Assembly (NCBI RefSeq): GCF_963675165.1
Contig: NC_087388.1
Span: 5,585,047-5,649,046, forward strand
Length of the DNA stretch: 64,000 bases
Origin: Halichondria panicea
Taxonomy: Eukaryota > Porifera > Demospongiae > Suberitida > Halichondriidae
Direction of reading: 5' to 3'
How positions within the stretch are numbered: the stretch's first letter is position 1; every line of letters starts with the position of its first letter. The position numbers and the translations under genes are program-made. The notes under the pieces are model-generated. The model worked only from the letters and a program-made list of their open reading frames with translations, was not told the origin of the DNA and did not search any database. Of the stretch, positions 1 through 12,900 are shown piece by piece.

Positions 1-3000
1 GAAACCTACAAGAGGGAAAATATCCGGTCGAACATGTGCACTAGCCTTTGCTGCTCTTGTTGTGATGGCTCTCACTCTGGTGATAGTGATCGCCATTATT
101 GTGTTCAGACCCACGACAACTGAGTCCAGGACTGAGACCAGCGCCTCTAGTGATCAGGTGGAACTACTCAAACAAGAGATGAAGAATTTAAGGGAGCTTG
201 TCAGCGAACAAGCTACTAAACATGCTTCCAACATTTCATCATTGAAAGAGCTTCACGGCAATGCAATAGAAGAAATCCAACAGCTATTTAGTGGCTCAAA
301 TCTAAGAAACAACGAGATTATTCAAGAGCTACAAAATCAACTGGACAACTCGAATCAAACGATTCAGCAGCAAATAAGTAGCTCAAATCTAAGAAACAAC
401 GAGATTATTCAAGAGCTACAAAATCAACTGGACAACTCGAATCAAACTATTCAGCAACAGATAAGGAGCTCAAATCTAAGAAACAACGAGATTATTCAAG
501 AGCTACAAAATCAACTGGACAACTCGAATCAAACTATTCAGCAGCAAATAAGTAGCTCAAATCTAAGAAACAACAAGATTATTCAAGAGCTACAAAATCA
601 ACTGGACAACTCGAATCAAACTATTCAGCAACAGATAAGGAGCTCAAATCGAAACAACGAGATTATTCAAGAGCTACAAAATCAACTGGACAACTCGAAT
701 CAAACTATTCAGCAGCAAATAAGTAGCTCAAATCTAAGAAACAACGAGATTATTCAAGAGCTACAAAATCAACTGGACAACTTGAATCAAACTATTCAGC
801 AGCAAATAAGTGGCTCAAATCTAAGAAACAACGAGATTATTCAAGAGCTACAAAATCAACTGGACAACTCGAATCAAACGATTCAGCAGCAAATAGTTCA
901 GCTAACTGTAAACATTGATGCTAAAATCGACAACACTACCCAGATGCACAATCAGAGGTACCTCGACTGCAAACAGACTGCTTTCTCTCTGAATGAGCAG
1001 ACACAGAGAAATGTCAGCCAACAGATCGAGCTACAGGCCACCAAGTGTTCAGAGGGAATCAATGCACTACAGCTGCAAGCAAACAACTCAAACACAGCAA
1101 TTCAAATAGTGCAAATGAACATTCAAACTTTGGGATTAAATCTCACGGAAACAAGCACAAATGTTGAAACTCTTGAATACAATTTTAGGGAGCTAAACGC
1201 AACAGTTATTGAACAATGTAGGTAACACTATCAATAAATTCTTTATTATAATAACGTTCTTCCTCCATAGTGGCATTAAGTTGTGAAGTGCAATCCCCAC
1301 CTACTAATGGAGGTGTCAATGTACAGGCTGGTCCAAACTCACTAACTTATGGACTGGGCTCAGTGGCTACCTACTCATGTGACCCAGGCTATGCTCTAGT
1401 GGGACAGAGGACCAGGACTTGTCAGGACAATAACGGAGGGACAGTCACCATGGGAACATGGAGTGGTGCACTACCACTTTGTCAAGGTACTACCGTATAG
1501 CGTGAAATTTTGAGGCACTTATATTTCGTGGATTGGCCTCTAAAAGCATTTTCGTTGCACAATGTTCGTGGAATGACTTACCAGAAGCCACGCCTTTAAA
1601 TCTTTGCACATTATAGCAGGTAATTCTGATTAAAGAACAATTTTCGTGGACTTAATTTTCGTGTAGGATTGCTACTCACGAAATCCGCGAAAATTAAGCC
1701 CCTCGAAAATTTCGCACTATACGGTATATACTACATAATGATTGCAAATACTTAGCATAACTCCAAACAGCTCTACACTGTCTGGAGCTTGCAACACCTA
1801 ATAATGGAAATGTGGTACTCAGTAACCCATCTCTACTAGTGGGTACCATGGCTACCTACACCTGTAACCAAGGCTACGTCCTAGCTGGTGATACAACAAG
1901 GACTTGTAATGAGAGAAGTGACAGAACTATTGGAAGTTGGAACGGAATCATGCCCAGATGTGAAGGTAAGAAAAACAACAGTAGGGGAGTGTCTAAACAG
2001 AATTAATGCGTATAAACAGTATATATAAACAGACATGTAAAAACACACAGTTATCATCAGATGTCAGCCATTGACTCAGCCGAGTAATGGAGTAGTCAGT
2101 ATCTCTACTGGTACACAGGGAGTGAACCTTGGTGTGGGAGCTATAGCAACCTACTCCTGCAACACTGGTTACAGACTAGTGGGACAAGCTAGCAGGACCT
2201 GTGTTAGTGGTGGCGGGACTAACGGAACATGGAGTGGAACTGAACCAACTTGTGAAGGTATTTAAGCAATTCACACAGATTAAGTTATTGTCGAAATCGC
2301 ACACAGAGATACTCACTTGCCCCTCATTAAGTCCCCCAACTAACGGAGCTATCACATTCACTCCTGGTGCTGACAACAGCAACATTGGACTGGGCTCAGT
2401 GGCTACCTACTCCTGTAACATCGGCTATGTACTAGTGGGACACACCACCAGAACATGTCAGAGCTTGTATGGGGGAGCTTCAGCAGCTTGGAGTGGAAAC
2501 ATAACAATTTGTCAAGGTATTAAACAGAAAGGTTATTCTCCAGTAGTACAATCATGAACATCTATAGCCCTACAGTTATGGGTAATAAGTTCTACCCGCA
2601 GCATGAACCTTAAAGTTACTTCTTACGAAAGTAAATCAAAATCCTAGAATATCTCTAAATATTTGTAGTGTACCGAACATTAATAGTTACTCCGTAATTA
2701 AGGGTTGTTTTCCTATAGGCCCTGTCACATAATTATACATGCAGAGGCAGTCTACTGTCCAGTGCTAACGGCCCCTGGCAATGGTAGTGTGACGGTCAGA
2801 TCTGGATTCAACCCCGTCAGTGTGGGCTCAGTGGCTACCTACTCATGTGATCCAGGCTACGCCCTCTTGGGAACCACCACCAGGAATTGTGCGGACCCAG
2901 ACAGTGACTCAGTGGGAACATGGACTGGAGCAAAGCCAGAATGTGCAAGTGAGAAGGAATTCGTATTTAAATGCAAACCAATGAATCATGTGATAATTTA

Positions 3001-5182
3001 CTGCAATAAATAATCACACACAGTCATTATTTGCGTTGAGTTGACAGTTCTTGAAAACGGCACCCTTGTGATCAGTTCTACTCTGCTTGGTGTGGGTACT
3101 ACTGCCAGCTACACCTGTAACCAAGGTTATGTTCTGGTTGGCGATGTCACTAGGACTTGTCAGGACACCAGCGGAGGGACTGCTACTATAGGATCATGGA
3201 GCGGAAGTGACCCAGAATGTCAAGGTATGTCAGAGGGAAGGTTGATCAGCACATGTGTATAATTAATGGACTATTATTTCAGCACAAAAATCCTTATATA
3301 ATTATGTATGTACATGCATGCATACAGTGATTCATTGCTCTGAGTTGACGGTTCCTGAAAACGGCACCCTTGTGATCAGTGCTACTCTGCTTGGTGTGGG
3401 TACTACTGCCAGCTACACCTGTAACCAAGGTCATGTTCTGGTTGGTGATGTCACTAGGACTTGTCAGGACACTAGCGGAGGGACTGTTACTATAGGAACA
3501 TGGAGCGGAAGTGACCCAACATGTGAGCTTGATATAAACTAGTAGTATAATTATATAGCACAGGTGTTACAGAAATACAAAAAGTTCATTTGTTAGTAGC
3601 ACAAGTAGAGAATTGAGAAATGCCGTAACTAACTCAACAAATAAAAGCAAGTCATAATGTGCAATACATACATACAGGTGTTGTACCTAACAGAGCTATG
3701 ATAGATTGTCAAGATACAACTTGCCGATACGAACAGCTGGTGTGTCCAGAACAAGATAACTGCACAGTAGATTGCTATGACTCAAGATCGTACGCTTGCT
3801 TCCAGACTGACGTGTATTGTCCGAGTGGGATAGGAGATTGTACGCTCAACTGTGACGACTCTTACGCCTGTCTACAAGCTAACACAACATGCCCTCAGGG
3901 AGACTGCATTGTGAACTGCCTGAATGACTACACATGTTTGAGCTCAGCTTTTAAATGCTCTGGAGACAACTGCATCTTCAACTGTCAGAGACAAGAGTCG
4001 TGTTCTAATTCAAACATGGAATGCACGAGTGGCAACTGTACGGTAAATGGCAGAGGTTACTATTCTCTTCGATACTCAACAGTCTCCTGCCCACCAGATG
4101 GAGAATGTGTTGTCAACTGTACTGGTGACCTTTCTTGTCAAAGCTCTCAGCTCACATGTCCGAGTGGAGGCAACTGTGTGTTTAATTTCCATGGGGACCA
4201 CTACAATAATGATTATATTGGAAGGGACACAACCATTTCATGCCAGGAGAACAGTACCTGCAGTATCTCCTGTAGTGGCCGATATACATCCAACGACCAC
4301 CAATGCTATCGCTCTCGCATCACCTGCCCCTCAGAGAGTGGGGACTGTAGTGTAGAGTGCAGTGGGTACTGGTCTTGCCAGTCTTCAACCATTGTCTGTG
4401 GTCATGGCAGAGAGTGCTTGAGTTGCAGCGGCACATACTCTTGCTACAGTGCAACCATCACACTTCCTAACATTGATAGGGCCAGCTTAAATTGCACTGG
4501 ATCCTACTCATGCTACAGTGCAAGAATAACCTGTCCAATTAACAACGACTGTGCAATAAATTGCAGGAGCTTATTCTCCTGCAGGTATGCAACTATTACA
4601 CTTCCCAACACTGAGACAGGCAGCTTAAGTTGCGCTGGATCTTTCTCATGCCAAAACACAAGAATATCGTGCCCACATAACAACACCTGTACGATAAATT
4701 GTACTGGCCAGTCCTCTTGCAGCAGTGCAACTATCACACTTCCCAACACTGGCACAGGAACTTTAAGTTGTACTGGCCAGTCCTCTTGCAGCAGTGCAAC
4801 TATCACACTTCCCAACACTGGCACAGGAACTTTAAGTTGTACTGGCCAGTCCTCTTGCAGCAGTGCAACTATTACACTTCCCAATATCGATACAGCCAGC
4901 TTAAATTGCACTAGTGAAAGCACATGCCAGGTTTCAAGAATCACCTGCCCAAACAACAACAATTGTACAATACATTGTGACGGCCAGTACTCTTGTAACA
5001 ATGCCCGAGTGACCTGTCCCACTGGAGACCACAGCTGCAACATCCTCTGCACTGACCCGCTGTCCTGTCAAGGCTTGAGTATCACGAACACACACAATGT
5101 CTACCTACAATGCTGCGGTAGTTTGTCCTGTGCCGGAACTACTGTCACCCCATCCTCAACAGAGTGTCCGTACATACAATAA
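1..5182 (+). CDS. Type II membrane protein: coiled-coil stalk, seven CCP/Sushi domains, Cys-rich repeat tail (5' partial)
   Basis: Reading is open to the left edge, so the N-terminus is missing. Exons by splice sites and frame: <1-1217, 1271-1486, 1771-1965, 2051-2257, 2307-2516, 2745-2948, 3024-3224, 3328-3522, 3678-5182; every intron is phase 1, as is usual for CCP modules. A hydrophobic segment (about nt 41-110) preceded by basic residues is a signal-anchor helix, so the rest should be extracellular. Next come a stalk of seven 29-residue repeats with N-Q-T glycosylation sequons, then seven CCP domains, each with four Cys and a W-S-G or W-x-G motif. At the last junction the final CCP cysteine codon is split (T|GT), tying the Cys-rich tail (about 500 residues, stop 5180-5182) to the same gene. 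No catalytic or cytoplasmic signalling domain is visible. A receptor or adhesion role is inferred from domain type only. Confidence 0.85.
290..895 (+). repeat. Seven 87-bp in-frame repeats encoding a coiled-coil stalk
   Basis: Seven tandem units of 87 bp (29 residues), one shortened by 3 bp near 648, encode NNEIIQELQNQLDNSNQT-type repeats. Units are almost identical at DNA level, which points to recent expansion and probable length variation between individuals. 29 residues could be read as 7+11+11, a mixed heptad-hendecad coil; that is inference. Confidence 0.9.
1491..1726. mobile_element. MITE family A, copy 1 (inside an intron of the CCP gene)
   Basis: Terminal inverted repeats begin TACCGTATAGCG and end CGCACTATACGGTA. 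The ends are TA, as expected for a TA target duplication of Tc1/mariner type. About 236 bp, no coding capacity. The same termini recur at 26166-26489, 34300-34510 and 55892-56101. Confidence 0.85.
4701..4907 (+). repeat. Three 69-bp units in the Cys-rich tail
   Basis: The string GTACTGGCCAGTCCTCTTGC recurs from 4701, 4770 and 4839, an exact 69-bp (23-residue) period coding SSCSSATITLPNTGTG-type units. The longer tail around it shows diverged forms of the same S-C-x(2)-A-x-I-T motif, which suggests a solenoid such as a beta-helix; that fold is inference. Confidence 0.85.
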
Positions 5183-5827
5183 CAAAGACACAAAAAATTA
5201 GTTTAGGTGCTGCATTAGTGAAACACATACTCTATAGAACTAAATATAGAATGTACTGTTTTGGAAACTGTCACATTAGTTTTTATCATAAAATTAATGT
5301 GTATTATGTCCATTGTTTCTGAGACGTGTGTAAGTAAAAGTAATCATACTACGAGTTGAGTTCTACTCAATTTGGAAGTGCAGCTTGGCAAATCTTTCCT
5401 CACTGATGCAGCTTCCAATAGCTAATGATCGGCAAAAATTAATACCAAGTATAGAAGACGGTGTTGCTACGCCTGATTCTCAGTGGCAAGTAAAATATAG
5501 CCTAACCCGAGAACAAAGCTATTTTGCAAATCCAACAATCAGAAGATCCAAGCTTAGAAATCTTACTAGTTTTACAAGCATATAGAATACACACACACAG
5601 ATCGATTACTCGATACGTATAATAATTATATTGCACAAGAACCAGTACATGTAATGTGAAAACTGATATAACGTATTTAAGCACGCATGCACATTTGGTT
5701 ATCCCCACAAGGGATAACACTTTTTGGGAATGGAAATGAAATTCCAATACTGTATACCATTGTTAGAGCGATATTTAACCATAAATTAGGATAATTTCTT
5801 ATCAATTTTCATCGATAAGAGAAACCG
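5183..5827. other. Intergenic, 3' flank of the CCP gene
   Basis: AT-rich. The small ORFs here have no splice or domain support. I see no RNA gene or promoter I could defend. Confidence 0.4.
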
Positions 5828-6091
5828 TCATGAAATTACAGTTGGCATAGCAGAGAGGAGAGGATAAAGAGGCGTTTGCTCTTGGTCACGTATGGTGGAG
5901 ATAAGTTCAAATATATAAGTGTACAACTGTTCCATGGCTTCAATGTCCAACACGAGATGGAATACTTGGTTAGAGGCTCCTCTCAGTTTCTGGTGCATGG
6001 GGTCAAAGGACATATCGGTATCTGTCTCGGCAGCGAGGTAACGGCCGGTTGCCAGGTGCTTGAATCGGTACAGGTTGTTCTGGTCCAGCCC
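5828..6091 (-). pseudogene. Fragment resembling an IP3-receptor MIR-region exon
   Basis: The - strand encodes LYRFKHLATGRYLAAET about 10 codons in, which closely resembles the MIR-domain segment of inositol 1,4,5-trisphosphate receptors. It continues through KLRGASNQVFHLV and an IFEL-like stretch, then ends at a stop at 5828. A TGA lies just before the matching part. No other IP3-receptor exon is visible on either side, and the stretch after IFEL does not look like the family. Best read as an isolated, decayed exon copy. A single real exon of a widely spaced gene is less likely, because the flanks belong to other genes. Confidence 0.45.
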
Positions 6092-6938
6092 TCATCTCCC
6101 CACATACATTGAAATAATTATTTGTGGCCATTGTGATTATAAATTATAGGTATGTGGCAAGGGGGAGGGGCTGGGGGAGGGGCTGCTTCTGTAATAATTA
6201 ATATCATGATGGAGTCCATGCATGCACAAGAATATCACATGATCAATGATAATAACAGTTATAACTAGACAATGCTTAATTTGCCGAATTTTAGATGGAG
6301 ATGGCGCTATGTTAGTAGCTCTCTTTGCTCCATATATTTCTGCTGCAAGAACATAATATTCTCATGATCAATCATTTTCTATTCTCAATCATTCTCCTAT
6401 AGCAATTAAATATCCCTATATGGTCACCGTACACACACACACACACAATTAAGTTGCATTGTGCACCAAAAAGCCAGTGCGAAAAAAAATTTAAACTATT
6501 TTTATGTTCAGACTCCGTCCTTTTGTGTATTTGTCAGTTAAAAAAACAGGATATGACGTCATCAAATAATGGGATAATGTAATGAAGGCCTCCCTCCCTC
6601 ATCGGGGTCGAGCTAGTATTCTCATCTGAAACAAGTATCAACTAACAGTGGCCTTATCTCTGCCACATTTTATGATTGTACCAGTGAAAATCAGTATATA
6701 TATACGGTGATCATGTGCACGAATGCAAAATAACAAGCATCGATCAATATGTCAGTATAATGCGAAATAAAATTATAGAGATGAAGAGATATAATAATAA
6801 GCCATAATAATTATAAAGACTGACTATTAAATTTCGTCAGAACAGAAAACTCAACAAAACACAATTAAGATGATTTAATGCCGGTTGAACTAGCACAAAA
6901 TGATAAAGATGAATCCACTAATTGCTGACAGCTGCATG
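6092..6938. other. Intergenic, 3' flank of the zinc-ribbon gene
   Basis: Contains a GC-rich box (GGGGGAGGGGCTGGGGGAG, near 6160), a CA microsatellite near 6430 and a perfect TGACGTCA octamer at 6554-6561. No gene is supported. Confidence 0.4.
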
Positions 6939-9900
6939 TCACAGTTCCCTGACCTCTGCAAACAGTTTAACAGTGTCTCTAATTTTGGACAACTTTGTCT
7001 CCAGTTCACTGATTTGTTGCGGCACTGTCTCCAACATTTCTTGAGCTTCTCTCTCTGCTGCCAGTACATTGTCCAATAGTGAGGTGTAATTCTCCACTTC
7101 TCTAATTAGGCCGTTAACTTCGGCTTGTTCGTCATCGTACGAGTTCTGTAACAGCTGCTTCTTGTAGAGGAAAGCTTGGTACTCATTCTCGACAACTGTG
7201 CGTGTGCGTGTGTATGTGTGCATGTATGTGTTGATGGGATAAGTGATGTGTATTGACGGGGGACTATAAAGATGTATTATGAAAGGCTCCATTTTTGGTT
7301 GAGATCCGTACCTCAATGGACTTAAGGTAACATGCTTCTCCCGGCAAATACCAGGATAGGTGTATATTATGCTTTCAGGCTAACACATGTATGATGTCTC
7401 ACTACTATACAATCCTCCAAAGTCGTTCATAAGGCGTACATGTACTTTGACACAATGTACCCGGCCATTAATTTTAGTTAACAGTGAACTGTTAGAGAAC
7501 TTCATAGCTACAGAATAATACTAGCACTGACACAGTGCACCATTAAACTACCTCACACTAAGTACCGACTATAGACGTACCCTCCATCTCCTCCTCGACC
7601 TGTGGCAGCTGCTCTTTGCATTCCTCCTCTCTCTGAATGAACAGCGGGGCCAGCGTGTCCGCAAGGTCAAGGGTCACAATGTTACGACCGAAATCACTAA
7701 AGTCAGACAAATCTGCATGTGTGCGTGTGGGGGGGGGGGGTATATGAGTACACTTGTGACGTTGTACGTTTGTGTGTATGCAGTGTTGCAAGCATTCTTA
7801 CGAGCATTCTCTTAAAGACAAGCATTCTTAGCTCACCATTTGATGTTGGTGTGATTGTATTAATGCCCAGTGTGTCATGTGACATGGTTCCCTTTTTCTG
7901 ATTGGATGATTCTCCAAGCTCCTCACCTTCCGTCGACTTTGTCGTCTCAGGAGGGGTCTTATCAACGAGTGGGCGTGACTTAAACACGTCACCACAGCGA
8001 CCACACTTGAAGTAGTTCCTCAGTCGAATTTTGTGACAGCTGATACAAGAGATGGGAGCAGTGCTCTTCAAAACTGCACGAGGGATGGTGAAAATACAGT
8101 CAATGATTCAATGGCCACAGATCAAATCTGTCATTCAGTGAATAATTATAAGTCCTAACCAGATTTCGTTCATAATATGGAATTCCTCCCTAAAATAGCC
8201 ACCACTTGAAAGAAAATTATTGTTATGGTACAACGAGTCAACTCACTCTTTTCCTCGTGGCTTTGCTGGGAGGTCTTGTACTCTGTGGGGATAACAGCAA
8301 TATTAATAGAGTTAATTCTTCAATACAGTCAAGTTGTGAGTACACAAAAATATCGGACCAAAGAATATGGACACTGCATGGCCAACAACAACGGAGTCTT
8401 AGATCGATAAGAACATTGACCAGAGTGAGTCTTACCTCGGCCTCCTCTGCTCCCCTTGTAGGCGTGACTGGGCGTGGCAGAGTTGGGGAGGGGGGCTCCA
8501 CACTTGTGGCACTGAGACACTATCGACAGATTGGGACGACCACACCTACAAAATCGTTGAAACTTTTTTAAATTCAAAACTAATGATAACAAAACACAAT
8601 GGTCGGTGGTGGTTGGTAAATTCTGATTAAAGTACATGTATATAAAATCACATGACCTTGTGGCCACACCCACCTCAAACAAGCCCTCCCCTGCAAGTGG
8701 CTCCGACAGCCGATGCACTTCTTAGCCATCTTGCTGTTGAGTTGACCGCACTCATAGCACTTCCTCGACGAGGCCATGTTGCCTATGAACGTCGTCTTTG
8801 TGAGCAGCTGTCCCCCTCCTCCGTTAGTAACCAGTGCTGGGTCTACCCCCTCGGAGCGACGAGAGTCCTGTAAAGGTTAAATCACATATTACAGTACACA
8901 GATGGTAATGTATATAATTATGTGTATAAATACAAATTAGGCATTGATTAGCAATTACAAGTACACGTACAATAAATAGACCAAACCTGAGGGAATAGGT
9001 TTTTGAGGACAGCACTTCTGATGGGAGGGGCTGAGAACTTAGGGGAGGTGGGGGACGAGGGACTGACCACGCCCTCATTTGATGAGGTGGTAGGGGTTGT
9101 CACTAGAGAGGTAGACGTGAGAGTGTGACCTGTGTGTGTGTGTGTGTGTGTATGGAATAACAGTGACAGCGGGTATAACAAAATCCACAAAACCATGCAT
9201 TATGCTGGTAGCTATTATACACGCCTCGGGCAGACCAACAGTAATGGCCGTAATAAAGAGGTGGTCTGCTCTAACACAGGTCAAACACATATACTATGGA
9301 GACCACTACCCTACTCCTTGTGTTATACACAGCACATGATACACACGGCCACATAATTATCCAAAATAAAAACCTTTATGCTAAACTATTCTCACCCGAT
9401 GTGACAGTCCAGGTGTAGGTGAGGTTGGCATGACACTGAGCACAGCTGGTGGCACTGGTGGGGCAGAGCATACCACAAATCGGGCAAATCCGTCCCAAAC
9501 CACTACCACAATACACACACTTCCGTTTGTCCATCGGGTTGCTACGGCGACACGACGTACACATTCGCTCAGGCATATTAACTTCGTTGAATGATACACT
9601 GTTCTTTTGTGGCAGTGAGGAAATTTGTGAGTTGGTTGTATATTTTCGACTCTTTTGAGCAATTTTCTTGGCCAGACTTTGAAGTACCTTTCTTCTCGGA
9701 CCTCCCAAAGATGCCTTCGATGATGAAGCACTTGAGACAACATTGGAATGGGAGTAACTAAATTGGGTTAAACTTCGTGGAATCGAGACAATCAGAGATT
9801 CCAATTCTGATTCTGATGTCGTTGTTGGTATCAGATTTTTGATGGAGACGGGCGGCGATGATGTCATCGTTAAATGCTTGGGATTGGGGGATTCCCCTAT

Positions 9901-12900
9901 GCTCTCCCAAGATGAGGTAAGATAAGGCACCATTCCGTACACTGGAGAAATGAGCTTGTCCGCGTCCGACTGGCCAATCAGATGACTTGAACTAACGACA
10001 GGGGGCGTGCGACTAACGAGGCTAATGGACGGAGGTTGCGAGTTATTTGGAGTGTCGTTAAATTGATACATGAAGACGTTGTGCTCCTTCTGATTAGAGG
10101 GGGCGGTGCTCGTAGTGGGTGTGGCCTTGTGATGGATGGGGACCTTTCGTGGTCGTCCCCCCTTTGCCTGGGGAATGGGTGGAACCTGGCGGGAAATTAA
10201 GAATATTGAAATAATGATCTTATAGCCTCTAGACACAGTGTACTGGTATTGATAAATTATGCTATGAATATTCTAAATTGAAATGATGGATCTTATAATT
10301 ATAGCCTCTATTAGTAATTAACCTTCTGTGGTTTTAGGGTTAGGCCATAAACTATGCCCTTTTTGTGTCCTAGGGGGTCAAAGTGTCCCTTGGGTACATA
10401 TACACAATGTACAAAGGGGTACTGTAAGTACATGTACCTGGGTATACTAGCTGTATTCAATGTATGCAGTCTAATGTTGATTTACCACTTCAACTTCTTG
10501 TGAGATGAATGCTTCATACACGACGTTGGGAGGGATGACTCCGTACGACCGAGCTAGCTTCTCCATCTGCACACGTGCACGTGAGGGGAGGTATCGAAAT
10601 GATTATAATTACCTTATAAAAGCATGTTGTAATTAAATCCTATGATAATGGGCATTAGGTATCGTTTAATGAACGAGGAATAGTGCGAAACATACGTCTT
10701 AGTTTAGTAAGCATCGATTGATTTTTAGAACTACTGTAAGTACTTCAGAGAAAGGTGGGAGAGATTCAAAAGCCAAAGAAGAGATAAACTTAACTAACTG
10801 TGTGAGTGAGCCGGCATACCTGAGAGACTAGTATGAGTCCACACACAGGACAGTGAGGTGGCAGTGCTCCCAGTTCTATCAGCTTCACCCTCACAATGGA
10901 GGCAGCTCTGATACTGCGCACATGGAGCTTCCTCATCCTCATCTTGAAGTTCACCCTCGTCACGTACACCTTGAATAACTCCTCGTACACCTGGACACGG
11001 AGAGAAATACAGTGACAGTGGGGTTAATCCAAAACAGAGACAGTGGGGTACGTTAATCCAAAACAGAACATGTACATGCTACTTTAATTAGAATGTTTCA
11101 GAGGGGGGTGGGGTGGGGTTATATTAGCGTTTACATTGGTCAAGGAGCCTCATGTACATATAGCCTCTCAGTATATTTCGGAGTTTCGGAGTTCACTTGG
11201 TCGGAGACTTGGTTTCAAAGTAGTTTGAACACACGTACAAAAGGTACACTACCGTCACTATAATTATTGATATTACAAAACTAACCTGGTAGAGTCCCAT
11301 GTAGAAGACGCCTGGGGCCATAACGTACACCACTAACTTCATTTCGGCCCATTTTACCTGACACAGAAGGCCAACACCTAAAATAGGGAATGGAGAAAAA
11401 TCGTTACTCCTTATCAAAAAATTTAATGTCAATTTTAATTACCTAAGTTGTAATTTCTTCCCAGATCAATGACATCAGGATGTGACGGTAGGGTTGCTTC
11501 CTGTATCACTTCCGGTGTAGGCTCCACCCCCTGTGAGGCGTGTGTGGGTTGTGAGGCGTGTAGAGGTTGTGAGTTGTGTGTGGGTTGTGGAGCGAGGAGA
11601 TCTTCAATAGGCTGATGGAGAAACTGCAAACAGATGAAAAATGATGAAATTAGAAAATTCCCAAGATTATAGTATATATATGAAGCGTATTATTGTACTG
11701 ATGTAATAATTGCTCACATGACTAAATGATCTGAGAGTGTTGATGACAGAGCCGGGGATGGGGACTCCAGAAATGGCCGCTAGTCGAACTGCATCACTCA
11801 AGCTCAGCAACTTCAATTTGCCTGCCGAGAAAAATGACGTGCGCAAAGAAGAAGTATTATGAGTTATTATTATCGCAAGAAGTGCCACATACAGTTTATT
11901 GGCACGGCAGAAATTATTTTACTTACACTACATACAATGTTTTGAGAGCAAAACAACATTTGCGAAGAGCCCAAATCAGCATAAATTTTGTTAATTAACT
12001 TCTGTAATCTACCGAGGATCTTGATGTACGTGATACAGGTACCGTGTGATGCTATTTTTGGAAGGCCATTAGCACAACTTTTTTTCACCCGCATAAATTT
12101 GTAGTAATATGATAGTAACTATAGGGCCGTAGAATTTTGAGATATTGCAAATTGTACTGCAGTATAAGGATCGATGACTATTGCAAGTGCCTAAGACAAC
12201 CTACAAAGGCCACATGTTGTACTTACGTACCTGTGAAGTTGGAGCTACTGCCGTGAGCTCGTAGGGTGTGTACTTGCAGGGAGGTGGCGGGCAGTGGGAC
12301 CACACCCATCTGTGTACGTAGCTGAGGATTCAAGTACGGCCGCTCATTCAGGATCTATATAGGGACAGGAACAATTGAATAGTTGCAGAGGTACATGTAC
12401 AGCAGCTATTACAGCTATAATTTATTGTTGGGTTAGGCGGTTCAATTTCACAATGTACAGTGAAATTTGCCATAGTTGTGGCTGTAATAAAGAGGTGGCC
12501 TGCTAACACAGGTCCAAACAAACACATGCTATGGAGAGACTTTGGGGCCCATTAACCTGGCTGTAAGGTGACCACAATAGAACACATGCTATGGAGAGAC
12601 TTTGGGGCCCATTAACCTGGCTGTAAGGTGACCACAATAGAACACATGCTATGGAGAGACTTTGGGGCCCATTAACCTGGCTGTAAGGTGACCACAATAG
12701 AACACATGCTACAGAGAGACTTTGGGGCCCATTAACCTGGCTGTAAGGTGACCACAATAGACAGGATTCACTGCGATAATTATAATTTGATGTGGGTTAG
12801 GTCTCAAATTGTCTCGAGTGGTACAGTGTAGAGCAGCATAATGCAACTAGTATCTAACAATGGCTACAGTCACTCTCTCTCACCCTCTGCATGAAGTCAG

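Noticed and set aside
4513-5052. 179-codon - strand ORF
   Set aside because: Antisense shadow of the Cys-rich repeat tail, whose + strand frame has consistent Cys spacing.
6554-6561. Perfect TGACGTCA (CRE-type) site
   Set aside because: An 8-bp motif can occur by chance, and it lies between the 3' ends of neighbouring genes rather than at a promoter.
12532-12764. - strand ORF of 84 codons (repeating SPYSQVNGPQSLS)
   Set aside because: It is a translation of the 60-bp satellite, which happens to be a multiple of three, and lies in an intron.
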